The position numbers and the translations under genes are program-made. A model generated the notes under the pieces. The model did not search any database and was not told where the DNA came from. It saw only the letters and a list, made by a program, of their open reading frames with translations. This document shows positions 17,494 to 26,343 of a stretch of DNA of 52,391 nucleotides, piece after piece. This stretch comes from Bacteroidota bacterium (lineage in GTDB: Bacteria; Bacteroidota; Bacteroidia; B-17B0; Aurantibacillaceae). The stretch is from contig JAFDYB010000018.1 in assembly GCA_018267655.1 (NCBI GenBank), positions 1 to 52,391 of the forward strand, read 5' to 3'. How positions within the stretch are numbered: the stretch's first letter is position 1; each line of letters starts with the position of its first letter.

Positions 17494-18330
17494 TTATTTT
17501 TTAACAGTAATTACCGGAATTGGCGATTGATGCACTAACACATGATTAAAATTGTTTAATAAAGGTTTTACTGTTTGTGATCTTTTATTTGCAGAGCATA
17601 TAATCAAATCAATTTTATGTTTGTTTGAGGTACTGAGTGCCTTTTGAACAGTTAAGACTGATTTTTCAATACAAAACTGAAGCAGAATATTTTCTTTTTT
17701 ACTTGCTGCTTTAAGTGAATTTATTTGAGATAAAATAGTCTTTGATTTTACATCAATTTCATTTTCGCTCAATAAAAGAGTTATGCTGCAGTTTAATGCT
17801 TTTGCTAACTCAAAAGTGTAGTTGAATAGCGCTTTTAATCCCTTGCTTTGATTTACAATAAGCAAAATTGATGTTATGGTTTTGTTTTGTGTGTTTGGGC
17901 TTACCGTTAATACGGGCACATTAGCTAATGTTATTACTCTATAAGCATTGCTTCCTAAAAATAAGTCAGATTTTGAGTCCTTCCCTTTTGTTCCCATAAT
18001 AATTAATTGAGCATTAATCTCATCAGAAACATCGTTTATGCATGAAGCTACGTGTCCGTTTATTGCTTTACATTCAATCTCACAATTATATTTTTTTGAT
18101 ATTTCGTTTGCCAATAATTGCATTTTATTAAGAATAAAACTAATGATTGTTTTTTGCTTATTTATGGCAAGTTCTGAGAGAAACAAGTCAAGTAAGTCGT
18201 TGATTTTATTAACGTTTAGCAAAATAATTTTTGCATTAAGTTTACTTGATATTGTTGCTGCGTTTTCCAATGCTAATTGTGCAGTTTCGGAAAAATCAAA
18301 TGGAACCAAAATTGTTTTTATAAAGCTCAT
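17494..18330 (-). CDS. Tandem-domain universal stress protein
   Basis: The 278 residues make two UspA-like folds. The first (1-140) begins IKTILVPFDFSETAQLALENA and has the nucleotide-loop signature MGTKGKDSKSDLFLGSNAYRV; the second is more diverged, with CSANKRSQTVKPLLNN and a degraded loop. UspA proteins bind ATP or act as stress signalling partners. It is the third gene of a doxX-usp-usp operon (11 bp after the previous gene). A low-oxygen-type operator upstream of the operon suggests induction under microaerobic conditions, as known for usp genes in other bacteria. Confidence 0.85.
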   Translation of the reverse strand: MSFIKTILVPFDFSETAQLALENAATISSKLNAKIILLNVNKINDLLDLFLSELAINKQKTIISFILNKMQLLANEISKKYNCEIECKAINGHVASCINDVSDEINAQLIIMGTKGKDSKSDLFLGSNAYRVITLANVPVLTVSPNTQNKTITSILLIVNQSKGLKALFNYTFELAKALNCSITLLLSENEIDVKSKTILSQINSLKAASKKENILLQFCIEKSVLTVQKALSTSNKHKIDLIICSANKRSQTVKPLLNNFNHVLVHQSPIPVITVKK

Positions 18331-18341
18331 AAATAAAAGAA

Positions 18342-19151
18342 TTACTCGTGGATTATTACAACTGGCACTTTAGATGAAAACGCGATTTCTTTTGTAGTTG
18401 AGTCGTTAAAAAAACGATAAATAAAAGAATGCCTTCTGTAAATGCATAATACAGTGTTTGCTTTAAATTGGCGAACACTTTTTGTAATACCTTCAACAAT
18501 ATTTATTGATTTTTTTGTTATTAAAGGCACTTTAATATCTCCAAAAACAAGGCGTTCGGGCTTATTTTGAATTAGTTCATTTGGTGTTTTCAAATGCACG
18601 ACTTTAATTTTTGATTGTGTTGAGTTAATGAAATCTTTTATTTGGCCAATACATTTGTTGTTTATTTGTTGCATATTGTCAGATGCAATTAGGGTGAGGC
18701 CTAGGCTGTGAATTTTATACGATTCGGGAACAATTATTACTGGGCAATTTATTTTTCCGGCAATATCAGTAACATGGCTACCATAGATAAATCTGTTTAT
18801 TTTTGATTTTGATCCAAGACCTAAAACAACTGAGTGAACATTGTTTTTCTTTATTAATTTTTCAATTTCAGTTTTAAATAATCCACTGCTTGAACTAATT
18901 TTAAATAAAATAGAGGTATCTGATTTAATTATTTTTTCGGCAAATTTTTGAAGTTTTTTATCAGTTTCAGGTTTTGAATTGTCGTAATTCATGTAATATA
19001 ATCCAGAGTTAGTAAGTGCAACAGGCGATCCATAAAGATGAAATAATAGTAGCTCTGAGTTAGAGTGCTTGGCAAGAGTAATAGCATACTTTAAAGCATT
19101 TTCGCTTGATTTGGTAAAATCAATTCCTACAATAATTTTTTTTGATTTCAT
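18342..19151 (-). CDS. Tandem-domain universal stress protein
   Basis: A second two-domain UspA-like protein of 269 residues. It begins KKIIVGIDFTKSSENALKYA and the first domain has the GLGSKSKINRFIYGSHVTDI loop (G-x2-G-x9-G-S type), followed by CPVIIVPE. The second domain lacks a clear ATP loop. It is a paralogue of the next gene but diverged, so the pair is an old duplication. It lies 28 bases after the DoxX gene and 11 bases before the other usp gene. Confidence 0.85.
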   Translation of the reverse strand: MKSKKIIVGIDFTKSSENALKYAITLAKHSNSELLLFHLYGSPVALTNSGLYYMNYDNSKPETDKKLQKFAEKIIKSDTSILFKISSSSGLFKTEIEKLIKKNNVHSVVLGLGSKSKINRFIYGSHVTDIAGKINCPVIIVPESYKIHSLGLTLIASDNMQQINNKCIGQIKDFINSTQSKIKVVHLKTPNELIQNKPERLVFGDIKVPLITKKSINIVEGITKSVRQFKANTVLCIYRRHSFIYRFFNDSTTKEIAFSSKVPVVIIHE

Positions 19152-19179
19152 TTTTTAAAAGATAAATTAAAAATTAATT

Positions 19180-19608
19180 TTATTTGCTTATTAAATTAAA
19201 TACATTGTCTAAACTATACTTTACATAATGGGTTAATAAAAACATATTTATTATAATGAGTATAAATCTAGGAAAGGCATGTTTCATATCCCACATAGGT
19301 TGGGCTATGCCAAAAGCAATAGCAACAAAAATCAAATCAACACCCAGCAAAATTAATGCCCAATTATAAAATAAACCTAATGTTAAAAAAACACCAAATA
19401 AAAACTCAACAGTACTGGTGTAAGTGATGAGTCCCCAAAGTATAAACTTTGGTAATTTAAGCCGTTGTGTTTCCACTTCAAACGCTTCAACACAACCTTT
19501 TAATCCAATCTTAAAAAGTTTGTCGTAACCCTGAAAAACAAATAACATACCGCTAAAGACTCTTATTAAAGCGCTATATATTTCAAAACTATCGTCGTTA
19601 AAACTCAT
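19180..19608 (-). CDS. DoxX-family membrane protein
   Basis: A 142-residue four-helix membrane protein with the family hallmark near the start, LIRVFSGMLFVFQGYDKLFKIG, then EFLFGVFLTLGLFYNWALILLG. DoxX proteins are thiosulfate:quinone oxidoreductase-related or of unknown role. It is the promoter-proximal gene of the operon with two universal stress proteins, and an FNR/CRP-type palindrome lies 57 bases upstream of the ATG. Confidence 0.8.
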   Translation of the reverse strand: MSFNDDSFEIYSALIRVFSGMLFVFQGYDKLFKIGLKGCVEAFEVETQRLKLPKFILWGLITYTSTVEFLFGVFLTLGLFYNWALILLGVDLIFVAIAFGIAQPMWDMKHAFPRFILIIINMFLLTHYVKYSLDNVFNLISK

Positions 19609-19664
19609 ATTGTAATATTAGCTACAATACGACTTTTAATTTATAATGAATGTCAGTAAATGTA

Positions 19665-19678
19665 ATGACAAATATCAT
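19665..19678. promoter_or_regulatory. FNR/CRP-type operator upstream of the doxX-usp operon
   Basis: ATGACAAATATCAT has the TGA-N6-TCA form, extended to AATGA/TCATT at 19664-19679. It differs by one base from the site upstream of the nos operon (37452-37465). A weak -10-like TATAAATT on the minus strand at 19638-19645 would put the site near -40. Confidence 0.65.
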
Positions 19679-19726
19679 TAACGTATTGCATGTAGTTTTG
19701 AAAATGTGTTGGTATTTTTTTATTTA

Positions 19727-20581
19727 TTAAGGTATAGTTTTTACACTCGATGTAAATGAGTACGCCGCAAAATAGCCTAAGCCTTTATTACTTATATTAT
19801 TAGTCGGATTTGCAGGAAGAGCAGCTAAAAACTGACTTACGTTTGTGCTTCCAACAGCGTTTTTTAATGTATTAAAAAAATTATAAGTACTTTGATCAAT
19901 GCACTGTAACTGAAGTTTTACAGTATCGAGTGATTGCAAATTAGTACGAAAACTAACTGAAATTTGTGTGCCATCAAGGTATTTATCAGATACAATTTTG
20001 TAAGTATTTGAGCTGAGGTTAGATGTATCGTTTGAGTTTAAAGTTACTCTGTAAAAATTTCCAATACCTATTGGGTCGGTAAATTTACAAGTAATTTTAT
20101 ATCCGCTAGGTGTAGGAGTTACCGTGTTACTTTGAGGCCCTCCGCTATATCCACCATGTTTATAAATAGGAAGTATTAAAAACGAGTCAATACCAAGTAT
20201 ATTAGGCATAGGGCAACTTGCAGCATATTGTTTGCCGTTTGCGGTAATGGTTAAATTATAAATTCTTCCCGGTAGAGTGCTAAAAGAGTTTGTAGCATAT
20301 ATACCATTAGCAATCATGTTTAATTGTTGACTGTTGCCTGCGTTATCACTGATATTAACTAAAGCACCATTAATTGCTTGAAAAGTATTGTCGCTATAGT
20401 ATGGTGAGGTATAGGCTAAATTAACCGTATATGGACCGGGAGCACTTGTTACATTTGCTTGTACAACAATGTTAGCTTGAGCATTATTTAAATTAATTGT
20501 TATAACTTTTTCGCATGAACTCAAAACAAAAATTACCATAACAATAAAAAATATTTTGTATTTAATTTTAGTCAATGGCAT
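19727..20581 (-). CDS. DUF4249 outer-membrane lipoprotein
   Basis: A 284-residue protein with a lipobox (FVLSSCEK) and the DUF4249 pattern: VITINLNNAQANIVVQANV, then GPYTVNLAYTSPYYSDN and GALVNISDNAGN, then GRIYNLTITANGKQYAASC. DUF4249 proteins usually accompany TonB-dependent receptors as surface partners; here no receptor is adjacent, so it stands alone. The role is unknown. The region between it and the operon upstream is short and shows no clear terminator. Confidence 0.85.
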   Translation of the reverse strand: MPLTKIKYKIFFIVMVIFVLSSCEKVITINLNNAQANIVVQANVTSAPGPYTVNLAYTSPYYSDNTFQAINGALVNISDNAGNSQQLNMIANGIYATNSFSTLPGRIYNLTITANGKQYAASCPMPNILGIDSFLILPIYKHGGYSGGPQSNTVTPTPSGYKITCKFTDPIGIGNFYRVTLNSNDTSNLSSNTYKIVSDKYLDGTQISVSFRTNLQSLDTVKLQLQCIDQSTYNFFNTLKNAVGSTNVSQFLAALPANPTNNISNKGLGYFAAYSFTSSVKTIP

Positions 20582-20717
20582 TTAGCAGTGTGTTATTAAA
20601 TTAGAGATGTTGTGCTTAAAAATTTGCTTGCTAAAGATACATAATGTTTTAATATAATTTTAGCACAAAGGCTTAATTCAAATGTTAATCTTTTGCCTGT
20701 TCATTCGTTAAAAAGTG

Positions 20718-20725
20718 TACATTTG
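20718..20725 (+). promoter_or_regulatory. -7 promoter box, 4 nt before an ATG
   Basis: TACATTTG is a perfect TAnnTTTG match. It ends 4 nt before ATG 20730, so the mRNA would start at or beside that codon. A TTTG about 22 bases upstream can serve as -33. Confidence 0.55.
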
Positions 20726-20729
20726 GCAA

Positions 20730-21488
20730 ATGTTAAGTAGGGCTTTAATTTTATGTTTAATTAGCTTCTCGTTAAGCGCTCAATTGGACAGCAATCGTGT
20801 TGGATTTTTTATGGTTGGCGTTAATTTTAGCGGACAGGTGCCAATGGCTGATTTAGCCAATAGATTTGGCCCAAATTTAAGCGCCGGTGGCTCATTAATC
20901 TATAAAACAAAAAGAAATTTTTTGTTTTCGATTGATGGAAATTTTATGTTCAGCCAAAATGTTAAGGAAAATGTGATTAAAAATATGCAGGTAACTTATA
21001 CTAATCAAAATGGAAATTACTCTACCGTTGTTGACAATGAAGGTATGCCTGCCGATTTAAGGATAACCGAGCGCGGCTTAGGCATACATTTAATGGCAGG
21101 AAAGATGTTTAAATTTTTATCGCCTAATGAAAACTCGGGCTTTGTGGTAATGCTTGGAGCCGGTTATTTGCAGCACAAAATTAATTTATACGATGCTAAT
21201 CAACGCATAGCAGCCATTCGTGGTACAATGGTATATGGTTACGACCGCTTAACCAACGGTATTTCGTTTTCGCAATTTATAGGATATATTTACCTTAGTA
21301 AAAGCCGATATACTAATTTTTATGCAGGTTTTGAAGCTTTTCAAGCAATTACTAAAAGCGTAAGAAAATTTAATTACGACACCGGTTTACCAGACACTAA
21401 GCAACGATTAGATATTTTAACCGGTTTTAGAATAGGCTGGATATTACCTTTGTACAAAAAGAAACCTGCTGAATTTTATTACTATTAA
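20730..21488 (+). CDS. Outer-membrane beta-barrel protein, function unknown
   Basis: 252 residues with a signal peptide (residues 1-17, LSAQ) and alternating strands with aromatic girdles (GFFMVGVNFSGQ, LSAGGSLIYKTKRNFLFSIDGNFMF, GFRIGWILPLYKKK at the end), as in small Bacteroidota barrels. I choose ATG 20730 over GTG 20715 because a -7 box at 20718-20725 overlaps the GTG start region. waaA begins one base after its stop, so the two form an operon and may both serve the envelope. I recognise the type but no named family. Confidence 0.75.
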   Translation: MLSRALILCLISFSLSAQLDSNRVGFFMVGVNFSGQVPMADLANRFGPNLSAGGSLIYKTKRNFLFSIDGNFMFSQNVKENVIKNMQVTYTNQNGNYSTVVDNEGMPADLRITERGLGIHLMAGKMFKFLSPNENSGFVVMLGAGYLQHKINLYDANQRIAAIRGTMVYGYDRLTNGISFSQFIGYIYLSKSRYTNFYAGFEAFQAITKSVRKFNYDTGLPDTKQRLDILTGFRIGWILPLYKKKPAEFYYY

Positions 21489-21489
21489 A

Positions 21490-22725
21490 ATGCTTATTTA
21501 TAATTTGGTAATTTGGCTTTACAGCATTGTAATAAAAATTGCAGCCATTAAAAATAACAAAGCCAAACAATGGGTTGCAGGCAGAAAATATTGGAAAGAT
21601 CATTTACAATTAAACGTTAAAAAATTAAACTTAGAGTATTGTATTTGGGTACACTGCGCATCGTATGGCGAGTTTGAACAAGGCCGGCCGTTAATAGAAA
21701 GTATTAAACAAAAGTTTACAAATTCTAAAATTGTTTTGAGTTTTTTTTCGCCAAGCGGCTACGAGGCATTTAAAAATTATTCAAACGCTGATTATATTTG
21801 TTACTTACCTATTGATAGCAAATCAAATGCCGAATATTTTATTAATATACTTAAACCTCAAACAGTAATTTTTATTAAATATGAATTTTGGTTAAATTTT
21901 TTAAACGTTTTAAAAGAAAAAAAAATAAAAACATATTTAGTATCGGCTGTGTTTAAAAAACACCACCCATTTTTTAAGTGGTATGGCGATATTTTTCGAA
22001 AATCGTTGTATTGTTTTGACAAATTGTTTTTACAAGATAAACTTTCCGGAAAATTATTAACTAAAATAAATATAAAACATTTTGAAATTGCAGGAGATAC
22101 AAGGTTTGACAGAGTTTTGCAAATAAAAAAAACAAATTACTCGAACCAATTAGTTCAGCAATTTAGTGTTGGCGTTAAGGTAATTGTAGCCGGAAGTACT
22201 TATGCACGCGACGATGAATTTTTAATTAAAAGCTTTAAAAACACATTACTTAAAACATATAAGCTAATAATTGCGCCACACGAAGTATCAGAAAAAAGAA
22301 TAAAAGAATTGAAAGAACTGTTATTATTAAACAGTATTCCTTTTCAGTTATTTTCTGATTCAGTGCAAAATAACAATGCACAAGTTTTAATAATAAATTG
22401 TATTGGCACTTTAAGTAAGCTATATCGCTTTGCAAATATTGCATACATAGGAGGGGGGTTTGGCGAGGGGCTGCATAATACCTTAGAGCCAAGTGTTTAT
22501 AGCATTCCTGTTATTTTTTATGGTAAAGATTATAAACGTTTTAATGAAATAGTTCAGCTTGTTGAAATGCAATGCGCCTTTTCTGTAGAGTCGAACATTG
22601 AGCTTGAAAAGAAAATTTTGGAATTAACAAGTACCGAAAGCAGTGCGATAGAGAAAAAATTAGAAAATTATTTTATAGAAAATTCTGGAGTTACCGAAAA
22701 AATATTGCAGGTACTAGAAAATTAA
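21490..22725 (+). CDS. waaA: 3-deoxy-D-manno-octulosonic acid (Kdo) transferase
   Basis: The 411-residue enzyme adds Kdo from CMP-Kdo to lipid A precursor on the inner membrane face. It has an N-terminal membrane anchor (residues 1-20), the WVHCASYGEFEQGRPLIE motif with the catalytic glutamate (GEF), FIKYEFWLNFL, and the C-terminal Kdo-site motif AYIGGGFGEGLHNTLEPS. Length is standard. It implies a Gram-negative outer membrane with lipopolysaccharide. It follows an outer-membrane protein gene by one base and ends 4 bases inside the converging GT4 gene. Confidence 0.95.
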   Translation: MLIYNLVIWLYSIVIKIAAIKNNKAKQWVAGRKYWKDHLQLNVKKLNLEYCIWVHCASYGEFEQGRPLIESIKQKFTNSKIVLSFFSPSGYEAFKNYSNADYICYLPIDSKSNAEYFINILKPQTVIFIKYEFWLNFLNVLKEKKIKTYLVSAVFKKHHPFFKWYGDIFRKSLYCFDKLFLQDKLSGKLLTKINIKHFEIAGDTRFDRVLQIKKTNYSNQLVQQFSVGVKVIVAGSTYARDDEFLIKSFKNTLLKTYKLIIAPHEVSEKRIKELKELLLLNSIPFQLFSDSVQNNNAQVLIINCIGTLSKLYRFANIAYIGGGFGEGLHNTLEPSVYSIPVIFYGKDYKRFNEIVQLVEMQCAFSVESNIELEKKILELTSTESSAIEKKLENYFIENSGVTEKILQVLEN

Positions 22726-23843
22726 TTTATTGTCTTTAAAGCGCTTTGCCATAATAAGTCAGCTGCGTTATCCCAACTAAACTTTTGCTTTTGTAGTTTT
22801 CCTTTTTCAATTAAACTTTTTCTAAGCGCTTCATTAGAAGCAATTTCTTGCATAGCTTTAGCAATTTCATTTATTTCAAATGGATTAACATATAAGGCTG
22901 CCTCGCCGGCCACTTCGGGCATGCTGCTTGTATTTGAGCAAATAATAGGCGTTTCGCATTGCATAGCCTCAAGTAATGGAATGCCAAAGCCTTCAAAATA
23001 AGGCACAAATGTTAGTGCAGTTGCCGAGGCTAAAACAAGGTTTAAATCTTCATCAGATAATCTGCCTGTAAAAACAACTAAATTAGCTAAGTTGTTTTTT
23101 TTAATAGTGATTTCAATTTCCTTTTCTCCCCAAAATTTTGGCCCGCAAATAAGTAATTTATAGTGCGGATTAGTTTTAGAAAACATTGCAAATGCCTCAA
23201 TTAGTCGAACTATATTTTTTCTTGGATGAATAGAGCCAATAAAAACAAAGTAATTATTGCCCGATGCAAATTTTTCCTTTACTTTAATTTTATCTGTTTC
23301 GCTAATAGGATTAAAAAATGAATTTATGCCATTGTAAACAACATCTATTTTATTTGTTGAGATAGCATAATTTTTAGAAATATCTGATTTACTATATTCA
23401 GAAACCGTTACCACCCTTGTTGCTTTTTGTGCATATTTAGGATAAAAGTAATTGTGGTAAATTGATTCGGCTTTAGGTAAATCGCTTGGAAAGTGGTGAA
23501 AATTAATATCATGTATTACACTTATTTGTTTGCATTTTGCACCCAAACAAATATTACCGTCGGTTGAAACAAACAAATCGGGTTTCAACCTATTTAAAAG
23601 CTTTTTTACTGAAAATTGAAACCAAATAATATATAAAATTGGGTGCCGTGCTTGAGGTGATATAATAATAGGTGTAACATTTTCGCCAAAAATAAACTCA
23701 TCGCTATACATTCTGTCAAATAAAAAAATAAAATGAACACTGGGATTCTTTAAAACAATTCGTTTTAATGTTTGAAAAGTGAACCACCCAATGCCTTGGA
23801 GTTTATCTTTTAATAAAAATCTACAATTTACAACAATTTGCAC
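22722..23843 (-). CDS. GT4-family glycosyltransferase
   Basis: A 373-residue GT-B fold retaining glycosyltransferase. The N-terminal half has ISVIHDINFHHFP and VSEYSKSDI; the donor-binding half has IGSIHPRKNIVRLIEAF and the E-x7-E motif in EGFGIPLLEAMQCETPIICS. Such enzymes add mannose, glucose or similar sugars from nucleotide-sugar donors. The start is GTG (23843), which lies 4 bases after a perfect -7 box. It is divergent from the flippase and Wzz-like genes and is likely part of the same polysaccharide locus; the sugar is unknown. Confidence 0.88.
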   Translation of the reverse strand: MQIVVNCRFLLKDKLQGIGWFTFQTLKRIVLKNPSVHFIFLFDRMYSDEFIFGENVTPIIISPQARHPILYIIWFQFSVKKLLNRLKPDLFVSTDGNICLGAKCKQISVIHDINFHHFPSDLPKAESIYHNYFYPKYAQKATRVVTVSEYSKSDISKNYAISTNKIDVVYNGINSFFNPISETDKIKVKEKFASGNNYFVFIGSIHPRKNIVRLIEAFAMFSKTNPHYKLLICGPKFWGEKEIEITIKKNNLANLVVFTGRLSDEDLNLVLASATALTFVPYFEGFGIPLLEAMQCETPIICSNTSSMPEVAGEAALYVNPFEINEIAKAMQEIASNEALRKSLIEKGKLQKQKFSWDNAADLLWQSALKTIN

Positions 23844-23847
23844 TCCG

Positions 23848-23855
23848 CAAAGCTA
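23848..23855 (-). promoter_or_regulatory. -7 promoter box of the GT4 gene
   Basis: TAGCTTTG on the minus strand, perfect TAnnTTTG, ends 4 nt before the GTG start. Confidence 0.6.
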
Positions 23856-23885
23856 TTAAATTATCGTAAAACCCATAAAAAATAA

Positions 23886-23893
23886 TATATTTG
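23886..23893 (+). promoter_or_regulatory. -7 promoter box of the flippase operon
   Basis: TATATTTG is a perfect TAnnTTTG match. It overlaps the TTG at 23891 that would give the longest frame, so that codon cannot be the start if this promoter is used. Confidence 0.55.
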
Positions 23894-23902
23894 GCAACTC
23901 AA

Positions 23903-25354
23903 TTGCAAAAGAAAAAGTTTATATTCGATTTAGCCGTTTTGGTACTATTAAATTTGCTAATAAAACCATTTTGGACAATCATTATTGAACCTAAAGTACA
24001 AGGACAAATAGGGGATGTAAGTTATGGTGAGTATTTTGTTATTTTTAATTTTTGCTTACTGTTAAATATTTTTCTCGATTTTGGATTAACTAATTTTAAT
24101 ACACGCAACATATCCCAAAACAATCATTTATTAAGCAAACATTTAGGTAAGCTAATGGCGCTAAAATTTTTGATGGGCTTAGGGTATTTTGTTTTAACCT
24201 TCTGTGCAGGTTATTTTATAATGGGCTTTAGTCCGGCAATGCTATTTTTTTTATCAATAAATAGTTTTTTGCTAAGTTTTAATGTGTTTTTAAGATCTAA
24301 TTTACAAGCCCTACACATGTTTAAGCTTGATAGTGTTATATCTGTGTTAGATAGATTAATACAAATAATAATTTTAGTTGCAATGTTGCTGAAAGTGAAT
24401 GGGTGGGAGGTAAGCGCTATGAAATTTGTTTATGCGCAAACATTTGGATACTTGGCAACCGGCATAATTTGTTTTCTTACAGTTGAAAGAAAAACACATG
24501 GTATAAAATTTCATTTTGATTTTAAATTTAGCAAACTAATACTTAAAAAAAGTTTGCCATTTGCTATTTTAGTTTTACTAATGACATTTTACAACAGACT
24601 TGATAGTATAATGATTGAAAAAATTTTAGGAGGAAATGAAGGAAAAGAACAAAGCGGAATTTATGCCAAATCATTTAGATTACTAGATGCCGCTAACCAA
24701 ATAGCAACTTTATTTTCGCTGCAACTAATACCTATTTTTAGTAAAATGCTTAAAAATAAAGAAAATATGGAAAACATTGTTAAGCTATCATATATAATAT
24801 TAGTTGTACCATCGCTCATTATTTCAATAGGAACTTTTTTTTATTCGGAATATTTTTTCACTAAAATTTATACCGGCGATACAAGAGGCTTTGAAATACT
24901 TCAAATAATTATGTTTTGTTTTACGGCAATATGCTTTACCTGTGTGTTTGGAACGTTGCTAACATCCGGAGGTAAGCTTAGGCAACAAAACATAGCCGCA
25001 ATTATAGGCATTATTATAAATTTTGTGCTAAATTTGATACTAATACCAAAGTATAAAGCTTATGGCAGCGCAATTTCAAGCTTAATTACTCAATCATTTA
25101 CAGCAATAGCCCAATTGTATTTATGTTATAAAATATTTGAATTCAGAATAAATAAAAAAATAATATTTTCAAGTATTACTTTTGCATTGGGATTAGTTTT
25201 TATCAACTATTTCACAAAGCATCTAACAAAAATTGTAGAACTTAATTTTATAGTAATGCTCACATTTAGTGCTGTTTTTGCTTTTGTGAGTGGAGTAGTT
25301 AGTCCTAAATTATTAAAACGATTATTTAAAAATCCATTATGGTCCAAAAATTAA
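23903..25354 (+). CDS. Polysaccharide flippase (MATE/Wzx-like, oligosaccharide transporter)
   Basis: About 483 residues with 12-14 membrane helices and the pattern of Wzx/PST transporters (YGEYFVIFNFCLLLNIFLDFGLTNFNTRNIS near the start; LPFAILVLLMTFYNRLDSIMIEKILG in the middle; GTLLTSGGKLRQQN). It would move lipid-linked oligosaccharides across the inner membrane. I prefer TTG 23903 over TTG 23891 because the -7 box covers the earlier codon; there is no ATG nearby, so this start is uncertain. It overlaps the first Wzz-like gene by 16 bases and so heads a coupled four-gene operon. Confidence 0.85.
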   Translation: MQKKKFIFDLAVLVLLNLLIKPFWTIIIEPKVQGQIGDVSYGEYFVIFNFCLLLNIFLDFGLTNFNTRNISQNNHLLSKHLGKLMALKFLMGLGYFVLTFCAGYFIMGFSPAMLFFLSINSFLLSFNVFLRSNLQALHMFKLDSVISVLDRLIQIIILVAMLLKVNGWEVSAMKFVYAQTFGYLATGIICFLTVERKTHGIKFHFDFKFSKLILKKSLPFAILVLLMTFYNRLDSIMIEKILGGNEGKEQSGIYAKSFRLLDAANQIATLFSLQLIPIFSKMLKNKENMENIVKLSYIILVVPSLIISIGTFFYSEYFFTKIYTGDTRGFEILQIIMFCFTAICFTCVFGTLLTSGGKLRQQNIAAIIGIIINFVLNLILIPKYKAYGSAISSLITQSFTAIAQLYLCYKIFEFRINKKIIFSSITFALGLVFINYFTKHLTKIVELNFIVMLTFSAVFAFVSGVVSPKLLKRLFKNPLWSKN

Positions 25355-26343
25355 CATCAAAAAATATATTAAACTTTATAATTCATTATCGCAAATTATT
25401 TATAAAAGTTTTACCCCTTACTTTTGTTGCGACATATTTTGCAACATTTTTAATTGCCAAACAATATAAATCAACTTCGGTAATTTTTGCGGCAAGGCAT
25501 TTTTCAACATCTAAATTGTTAATAGAGCAAAATGTAGGTAATCAAGAAGATTATATGCAATTAGGCGATGGCGACGATGTTGAAAAAGTAATTCAAATAT
25601 TAAATACCGATGAGCTAAAACTTGAAGTTGCAAAAAGGCTAAACTTACGGCAACGTTGGAATTTAAAAGATACAACATTTGCATTACATTTTTTAAAATT
25701 AAAGTGGGAAGAAATGATTTCAATAAAACGAACCGATTTTAACGCCATAAAAGTAGAAGCATACGATTATACAGCTAACAACGCAGCGCAATTAGCAAAC
25801 ACAATAGTGAGTTACATTGATACAGTGCGATTTAAAATGTATAAAGAGGTAGCTGATAAAGCCTTAAAAATTGTAAGTAATGAACTTATTCATACAGAAG
25901 CAATGATAAAAGAATTAGATGATAGCTTACAAGCGCTTAGAGAAATTGGTGTGTTAGACTATAAGAAAGAAGTAGAAGCATATTCAAAAGCCTACGCTAA
26001 AGTGCTTGGTTCTGGTAATTCAAAAAATGAATTAGAAATTGAAAAAAAGTTAAATGTGCTAAAAAAATATGGAGGAAACTATCTTTCGATAGAAGAAAAT
26101 TTGAAAAAATACCGTTTTAAATATCCTATATTAAAAGCTAAATATGATGAAGCTTTAGTTAATAGCATAGCAACTTTACCTATTAAATTTGTGGTTGAAC
26201 ATGCTATTCCTAATGAATACAAAGCAAAACCCAGCAGGGTAATCATAAGCTCAATTATTACAGCATCTACATTTATAGCGTTATTATTGTATTTACTTTT
26301 TACTTCAAAACCTAACAATTTATTTAAAAAAGATGGAGAATAA
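25339..26343 (+). CDS. Wzz-like chain-length/polysaccharide co-polymerase
   Basis: A 334-residue protein with membrane segments near both ends (residues about 22-40 and 300-319) and a large periplasmic coiled-coil part between (Lys/Glu/Leu-rich from 160 to 260). The N-terminal pattern with 'KQYKSTSVIFAARHF' is that of Wzz-type proteins. Such proteins control polymer length. It has no cytoplasmic tyrosine-kinase domain. It overlaps both neighbours (16 and 11 bases), indicating translational coupling. Confidence 0.75.
   Translation: MVQKLTSKNILNFIIHYRKLFIKVLPLTFVATYFATFLIAKQYKSTSVIFAARHFSTSKLLIEQNVGNQEDYMQLGDGDDVEKVIQILNTDELKLEVAKRLNLRQRWNLKDTTFALHFLKLKWEEMISIKRTDFNAIKVEAYDYTANNAAQLANTIVSYIDTVRFKMYKEVADKALKIVSNELIHTEAMIKELDDSLQALREIGVLDYKKEVEAYSKAYAKVLGSGNSKNELEIEKKLNVLKKYGGNYLSIEENLKKYRFKYPILKAKYDEALVNSIATLPIKFVVEHAIPNEYKAKPSRVIISSIITASTFIALLLYLLFTSKPNNLFKKDGE

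Noticed and set aside
19665..19678. Operator as binding site of a LacI-type or TetR-type repressor
   Set aside because: The TGA-N6-TCA form and the match to the nos site favour the Crp/Fnr family; no such repressor gene is adjacent.
20715..20729. GTG start 15 bases upstream of the OM protein ATG
   Set aside because: A perfect -7 box overlaps this stretch and the extra residues spoil the signal peptide; ATG 20730 preferred.
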